A DNA stretch of 10,425 nt from Verrucomicrobia bacterium UBA1731 (GTDB lineage Bacteria > Verrucomicrobiota > Kiritimatiellia > RFP12 > UBA1067): positions 40,428 through 50,852 of the forward strand of contig DCIH01000079.1 of the NCBI GenBank assembly GCA_002317575.1, given 5' to 3'. Positions 6,678 through 10,425 of this stretch are shown piece after piece. Each line of letters opens with the position of its first letter. Within the stretch, counting starts at the first letter, position 1. The notes under the pieces are model-generated. The model was given only the letters and a program-made list of their open reading frames with translations, had not been told where the DNA came from and made no database searches. Both the position numbers and the translations under genes were made by a program.

Positions 6678-7567
6678 GGATCTGGCTCAAGGCGCTCCGC
6701 GTGGAGCAGTGGACGAAGAACGCCGTCGTTTTCGCGGCGTGGCTCTTCGCGTTCGCCGACCCCTCGCAGGCGGCGATGGCGCGCGGCATCCGTCCGTTCC
6801 TGTTGACATGCGCCATGGCGGGCAGTTTCGCGCTCTTGTCCAGCGCGTTCTACCTGCTGAACGACGTGTCCGACTACGAGTCCGACAGGCTTCATCCCGT
6901 CAAGCGCCTTAGGCCGATAGCGGCCGGCCTCATTTCCCAGGTGGATGCCGTGCGGGCGGCGCTCGGGCTTTTTTCGGCGGCGCTCCTGTTTCCGTGCTAT
7001 CTCGTACTGCGTCATCCCGACCGCACGTGGGGTTTCGCCGTCATCCTCGTCTACGCGATCCTGCAGTTTGCGTATTCCGGGTATCTCAAACGGCTCGCCT
7101 ATGTCGACGTGGTGGTGATCGCCGCGGGCTTCGTGTTGCGCGCGGTGGCCGGCGCGGCGGCGATGGACGTGCGCATTTCGCCGTGGCTGCTGGCGTGCGC
7201 GTTCGCGCTTTCGCTCTTTCTCGCGCTATGCAAGCGCAAGCACGAATGCGATGTGGCGCTCGCGTCCCGCGCGGCGCTCAAGCGCTACCATCCGAAAGTG
7301 CTCAATGTGCTGATCGTGCTGGTGGCGCTGGCGACGCTCGGCGTGTACGTGTCGTACACGCTCGCGCCGGACACGGTGTCGCGCTTCGGGTCGAACCATC
7401 TGGTGCACACGAGCGCATTCGTGCTTTTCGGGCTGGCGCGTTATGTGGGACTCGTGTTCGGCAAGGCGGACACGGGACGTCCCGAGCGCGTGCTGCTGAC
7501 GGACCGCGTCCTCTGGGTCATCCTGGCTGGTTACGGGATCTGCGCATGTCTTTGCTTGGCCATTTGA
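6674..7567 (+). CDS. UbiA-family prenyltransferase, decaprenyl-phosphate phosphoribosyltransferase-like
   Basis: This 297-residue polytopic enzyme belongs to the UbiA superfamily. It matches the branch that includes mycobacterial Rv3806c (phosphoribosyl pyrophosphate to polyprenyl-phosphate transferase, first lipid step of D-arabinofuranose donor synthesis) and NoeC of Azorhizobium. Visible marks are the N-terminal LRVEQWTKN, the first Asp-rich motif NDVSDYESD (63-71) followed by HPVKRLRPIA, and the second region YSGYLKRLAYVDVVVIAAGFVLRAVAGA, which has the VD but is not a classic DxxxD. About eight or nine hydrophobic segments are visible. The ATG overlaps the VWA gene stop by four bases, with AAGGAAGG upstream. 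Next to glf and galE, a lipid-linked pentofuranose role is the best guess. The epimerisation partners (DprE1/DprE2-like) are not in the window. A quinone-biosynthesis UbiA is less likely because of the QWTKN and HPxKRxRPIA signature. Confidence 0.8.
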   Translation: MRIWLKALRVEQWTKNAVVFAAWLFAFADPSQAAMARGIRPFLLTCAMAGSFALLSSAFYLLNDVSDYESDRLHPVKRLRPIAAGLISQVDAVRAALGLFSAALLFPCYLVLRHPDRTWGFAVILVYAILQFAYSGYLKRLAYVDVVVIAAGFVLRAVAGAAAMDVRISPWLLACAFALSLFLALCKRKHECDVALASRAALKRYHPKVLNVLIVLVALATLGVYVSYTLAPDTVSRFGSNHLVHTSAFVLFGLARYVGLVFGKADTGRPERVLLTDRVLWVILAGYGICACLCLAI

Positions 7568-8793
7568 ACGCGACGCGGATGTTCGGCGTGAAGCCCGGGC
7601 TCGAGCGCATGCGCGCCGTGTTGGCGGCGCTCGGGAATCCGCAGGACAGAATCCGCGCAATCCACGTTGCGGGCACGAACGGCAAGGGCGCGACCTGCGC
7701 CATGCTCGACGCCGCGCTGCGCGCGCAGGGATTCCGGTCGGGCCGTTACACGAGTCCGCATCTCGTGAGCCTAGAGGAGCGTTTTTTCCTGGATGGCGCG
7801 CCCGTGTCCGCCGTGCGGCTCGAGGCGGCGGCGGCGAAGGTGACGGCGCTTCCCGAGGCGGCGGCGCTCACGTATTTCGAGCTGCTCACGGCGGTGGCGT
7901 TCGTTCTGTACGCCGAAGAGGCGACCGACGATTTCACGCTCGTCCTTGAAACGGGATTGGGCGGGCGTCTGGACGCGACGAATGTGATGCGTTCCGAGAA
8001 CGTGCGCGCGAGCGTCATCACGCGCATCGGACTCGACCACTGCGACTGGCTCGGGAACACGATTCCCGAAATCGCCGGCGAGAAGGCGGGGATCGTCAAG
8101 GACGGCGTGCCGGTCGTTTGCGGCGAGACGCCGTCCGAGGCGCGTGCGGTGATCGAGACTGCGGCGAAAACGCACGGGGCGCCGTTCGCATATGCGCCGG
8201 CGGCGCTGCGGGCGGAAGAGGTGCCCGCGGATCTGGCGCTGGGCGGGTCGTTCAACCGCGAAAACGCCGTTACCGCGTGTGCGGCGCTGGACGTACTGGG
8301 GTTGAAGCGCGTCGGCTTCGGCGACGTCACGTGGCCCGGGCGTTTCCAGCGCGTGGTGCGTGGCGGGGTCGCGTATCGCGTGGACGGCGCGCACAATCCG
8401 CCGGCGCTCATGGCGCTGGCGGCGGCGCTGCGCGCGGAGACGGGCGCGAAACCGGTGGTGGTGTGTGGATTCTGCGGCGACAAGGACGTGGCCACGAACC
8501 TGGCGATCTTGAAAGAGCTGTCGGACGAGGCGTATGCCGTGCGCATCGGAAACCCCCGCAGCATGACGGCGGCGGATCTGGTTCGTTCGCTCGAAACGGA
8601 GGGGTTCCGTGCGGCGGCGTGCGGCACCGTGCCGGAGGCGTTGACGCGCGCGGGCGAGCGGGCGCGGGAGCTGGGATCGGACGTGCTCGTGTGCGGGTCG
8701 CTGTTTCTTGCGGGCGAGGCGCTGGTGGCGCTCGGCGCGTGGCCGTGGCGGGCGGAACTGGTCGCGTCGGGCGATCCGGTGTTTCGCGCATGA
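7546..8793 (+). CDS. folC: Bifunctional folylpolyglutamate/dihydrofolate synthase
   Basis: This 415-residue cytoplasmic Mur-ligase-like enzyme uses ATP to add glutamate to folates (and, in bifunctional forms, to dihydropteroate). The order of motifs is complete: P-loop GTNGKGAT (43-50), SPHLVSLEERF, the ETGLGGRLDATN block, GLDHCDWLG with EIAGEKAGIVK (the Lys that is carbamylated in the family), the FNRENA segment, WPGRFQ, and DGAHNPPAL, ending with VCGSLFLAGEAL. The ATG at 7546 overlaps the prenyltransferase gene by 22 bases. It is chosen because the first residues (LNATRMFGVKPGLERM) fit the usual FolC N-terminus; an in-frame ATG at 7579 is the alternative. The length is normal for the family. 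No link to the polysaccharide genes is evident, so it is probably a housekeeping passenger in the operon. Its stop codon is the first three bases of the 26-bp repeat at 8791. Confidence 0.93.
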   Translation: MSLLGHLNATRMFGVKPGLERMRAVLAALGNPQDRIRAIHVAGTNGKGATCAMLDAALRAQGFRSGRYTSPHLVSLEERFFLDGAPVSAVRLEAAAAKVTALPEAAALTYFELLTAVAFVLYAEEATDDFTLVLETGLGGRLDATNVMRSENVRASVITRIGLDHCDWLGNTIPEIAGEKAGIVKDGVPVVCGETPSEARAVIETAAKTHGAPFAYAPAALRAEEVPADLALGGSFNRENAVTACAALDVLGLKRVGFGDVTWPGRFQRVVRGGVAYRVDGAHNPPALMALAAALRAETGAKPVVVCGFCGDKDVATNLAILKELSDEAYAVRIGNPRSMTAADLVRSLETEGFRAAACGTVPEALTRAGERARELGSDVLVCGSLFLAGEALVALGAWPWRAELVASGDPVFRA

Positions 8794-8816
8794 AGCGGCG
8801 AGGGCGCCGCTTCTCC
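8791..8816 (+). repeat. 26-bp stop-codon hairpin repeat, copy 1
   Basis: Starting at the folC TGA, the arms AAGCGGCG (8793-8800) and CGCCGCTT (8805-8812) pair perfectly around AGGG, and CTCC follows. The copy at 10316-10341 is identical except for one base (G8795 there is A). The hairpin lies at the end of the putative operon and could act in transcription termination or 3'-end protection, but there is no clear T-run, so a classical intrinsic terminator is not well supported. A dispersed palindromic repeat is the other reading. Confidence 0.85.
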
Positions 8817-8847
8817 TGTGCGGGGCGGAAAGTGTAGAGCGTGATAC

Positions 8848-8856
8848 GAGGGGGTG
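8848..8856 (+). promoter_or_regulatory. Strong ribosome binding site for the MFS gene
   Basis: GAGGGGGTG ends 4 bases before the ATG at 8861. It supports that start over the in-frame ATG at 8876, which has no purine-rich site at the right distance. The 67-base gap before this gene is the largest in the window, so a separate promoter is possible, but I see no convincing -35/-10 pair. Confidence 0.65.
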
Positions 8857-8860
8857 AAAG

Positions 8861-10318
8861 ATGAACGAAACGGCCATGACGAAGGAAGAGCTCGCCAAGA
8901 TGGCGAAAGAGGTCCTGGCGGACGGAAAAGTCGATTTCTCGGAGGCGACGCGACTGCTGGGCTTCATGACGCCAACGGTCTCGAAAAGCGAGGAGTATGC
9001 GGAATTCAGGCGTCTTCTCGAGCGCGTCATGGAGGATGGCGTCATCACCGACGAGGAGTCGGAGGAGGTGGCGGCGGCGCTGCGCAAACTGACGGCCCGC
9101 AAGCGCGTCCCTTGGTCTCTGACGCTGCGGCTGTGTCTGATGATGTTCGTGCAGATGATGACCTACCCCGTATGGTTCAACACGGTCGTTCCTTACATCC
9201 GCACGCTGCCCGGCGGTGAACGCTGGGTGCCGTTCTGCGGCATTCTCATGGGCATCGGCATCTTTGCCTCGCCCGTCGTCTGCATGTTCGCCGACCGTTT
9301 GTTCGATTCCGGGAAGGTGCTCGCGTGCTGCAATGTCGGCGCGGCCCTGGCCTTGGTCGGCGTCTACTTCACGCCGAACCCGTCGCTGGTGTTCGCCTTG
9401 CTGCTGGTGGTGACGTGTCTTTTGATGCCGACATGGGCGCTCGTTTCGTCCATCGCCATGACGCACGCATCGCCCGCGTCCTTTCCGTACATCCGATCAT
9501 TCGGCTCGATCGGCTGGGCGGCGGCCGCGCTCTTTTCCGCCGTCGCAATCTGGTGTTTCGGATTCGAGACGTTCGACAAGTCGCCGTACATCTTCCTGTG
9601 CGGCGCGGCGACATGTCTCGCGGGCGCGCTGGTCGGCGTCACGCTCCCGGCGACGCCGCCCAAGGCCGGCGGCCGGAAAACGGGGATCGCCGACGCGTTG
9701 GGACTCAAAGCGCTGGCGCTGTTCAAGGACAGGGAGCTGCTGAAGCTCTTCCTGATCCTGTTCGTGGCGATGATGCCGTTCCAGTGGTACTTCGGGTACA
9801 ACACGATGTATCTGGACGAGTCCGGGTTCAAGTGCCTGAACCTGACGCAGAGCCTGGGCCAGGTGCTTGAGCTTGGCTTTCTGGCGCTTCTGCCGGTGAT
9901 GTTCACGAAATGCGGCGTCAAGTGGTCGTTGATGGTCGGCCTGGGCGCGCTCGCGCTGCGCTACCTGTTCTTCTATGTCGCGACGGCGACGGGCTGCCAT
10001 GCGTTCGACTACGGCGGCATCCTGATACACGGCCTCATCTTCGGCGGCATCGTGGTCATTGCACAGATGCATGTCGCGGAGAAGGCGCCGGACGCCCTGA
10101 AGAGCCAGGCGCAGGCGCTCGTGTTCATCCTGACGACGGGCGTGGGCGATTTCCTGTCGATTGCGGTCTTCAGCCGCATTCTGTCCTGGTGCAAGCTGGC
10201 CGACGGCACGCATCACGATTGGACGCTGCCGTTTCTGGTGTCGCTCGGCCTTGCCGTGCTGGCGATGCTGCTGCTCGGCTTCTTCTACAAGGGCGTCGGA
10301 CGCGGAAGCGACGCCTGA
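8861..10318 (+). CDS. MFS transporter (nucleoside:H+ symporter-like) with N-terminal helical extension
   Basis: This 485-residue protein has twelve hydrophobic segments between about residue 88 and the C-terminus. The layout and motifs resemble the NupG-type nucleoside permease branch of the major facilitator superfamily: an aromatic first helix (MTYPVWFNTVVPYI) and FPYIRSFGSIGWAAA in the helix 4-5 region, like the FxxIRxWGxxGW of that branch. Substrate assignment is an inference; another small polar metabolite is possible. The first 85 or so residues are soluble and charged and hold two similar units: ADGKVDFSEATRLL (from residue 20) and EDGVITDEESEEVAAAL (from residue 58), each a helix with a DGx(V/I) turn and an acidic start, recalling TerB-like helical domains. 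Such an extension is not usual for this transporter family. The gene ends in the second 26-bp repeat, and a good ribosome site supports the start. Confidence 0.75.
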   Translation: MNETAMTKEELAKMAKEVLADGKVDFSEATRLLGFMTPTVSKSEEYAEFRRLLERVMEDGVITDEESEEVAAALRKLTARKRVPWSLTLRLCLMMFVQMMTYPVWFNTVVPYIRTLPGGERWVPFCGILMGIGIFASPVVCMFADRLFDSGKVLACCNVGAALALVGVYFTPNPSLVFALLLVVTCLLMPTWALVSSIAMTHASPASFPYIRSFGSIGWAAAALFSAVAIWCFGFETFDKSPYIFLCGAATCLAGALVGVTLPATPPKAGGRKTGIADALGLKALALFKDRELLKLFLILFVAMMPFQWYFGYNTMYLDESGFKCLNLTQSLGQVLELGFLALLPVMFTKCGVKWSLMVGLGALALRYLFFYVATATGCHAFDYGGILIHGLIFGGIVVIAQMHVAEKAPDALKSQAQALVFILTTGVGDFLSIAVFSRILSWCKLADGTHHDWTLPFLVSLGLAVLAMLLLGFFYKGVGRGSDA

Positions 10319-10341
10319 AACGGCGAGGGCGCCGCTTCTCC
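10316..10341 (+). repeat. 26-bp stop-codon hairpin repeat, copy 2
   Basis: Starting at the MFS TGA, the sequence matches the folC copy at 25 of 26 bases. The arms AACGGCG and CGCCGCTT pair around AGGG, and CTCC follows. The single change (A at 10320 where copy 1 has G) turns one G-C stem pair into an A-C mismatch near the base of the stem, leaving a 5-bp inner stem. The next 84 bases to the window end hold nothing I can assign. Confidence 0.85.
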
Positions 10342-10425
10342 AGACGATGCGGCCGGCGCGTGCATGGTCGGCCGTATGGGTATGCCTGTCCGCGCGGCGT
10401 CAAACGACGGACCAACCGTACGCTT

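Noticed and set aside
8794..8860. Possible promoter between folC and the MFS gene
   Set aside because: No convincing -35/-10 pair could be found; only the hairpin repeat and the ribosome binding site are supported.
10342..10425. Minus-strand open frame reaching into the MFS gene and short inverted GGCCG motifs
   Set aside because: The frame overlaps the MFS gene and has a low-complexity Arg-rich translation; the inverted motifs are too short to mean anything.

Overview
The window is a dense, GC-rich bacterial segment with nine genes, all on the + strand and nearly all touching or overlapping. The gene style suggests the PVC group (Verrucomicrobiota in the broad sense, perhaps a Kiritimatiellae- or Lentisphaerae-like lineage). 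The clues are a twin-arginine sugar isomerase next to a twin-arginine Gfo/Idh/MocA oxidoreductase, a BatA-like VWA protein and high GC. This placement is an inference from gene content, not from a marker gene.

Layout: positions 1-548 hold the 3' end of galE (UDP-glucose 4-epimerase). Positions 569-1168 hold a small protein resembling a degenerate uracil-DNA glycosylase. Positions 1187-3395 hold the isomerase/oxidoreductase pair, both with N-terminal NRR(E/D)F signals. Positions 3396-4580 hold a GT-B glycosyltransferase, and 4580-5638 hold UDP-galactopyranose mutase (glf). A BatA-type VWA membrane protein (5655-6677), a UbiA-family prenyltransferase of the decaprenyl-phosphate phosphoribosyltransferase type (6674-7567) and FolC (7546-8793) follow. 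After a 67-bp gap comes an MFS transporter with an unusual soluble N-terminal extension (8861-10318). The last 84 bases hold no gene I can support. The start spacings (overlaps of 1 to 22 bases, gaps of 0 to 20 bases) suggest one transcription unit from galE to folC. GalE, Glf, the glycosyltransferase and the phosphoribosyl-lipid synthase together suggest supply of furanose sugars (galactofuranose, possibly D-arabinofuranose or ribofuranose) for a surface polysaccharide.

The most unusual signal is a two-module palindromic repeat that lies inside two unrelated genes and is translated in the same frame in both. Module A (a 30-bp hairpin unit, read as VASAERRHPL) and module B (about 56 bp, read as DRGSRRS-x-GVT with conserved flanks) occur in the order B-A in the glycosylase-like gene and A-B in the glycosyltransferase gene. 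In the latter they sit in the linker between the two Rossmann domains. Module B is a diverged reverse complement of module A, and all stem differences between them are compensatory base-pair changes. This resembles in principle the Rickettsia palindromic elements that insert in frame into genes. A second, unrelated 26-bp hairpin repeat occurs twice, each time starting exactly at a stop codon (folC and the MFS gene), with one base difference.
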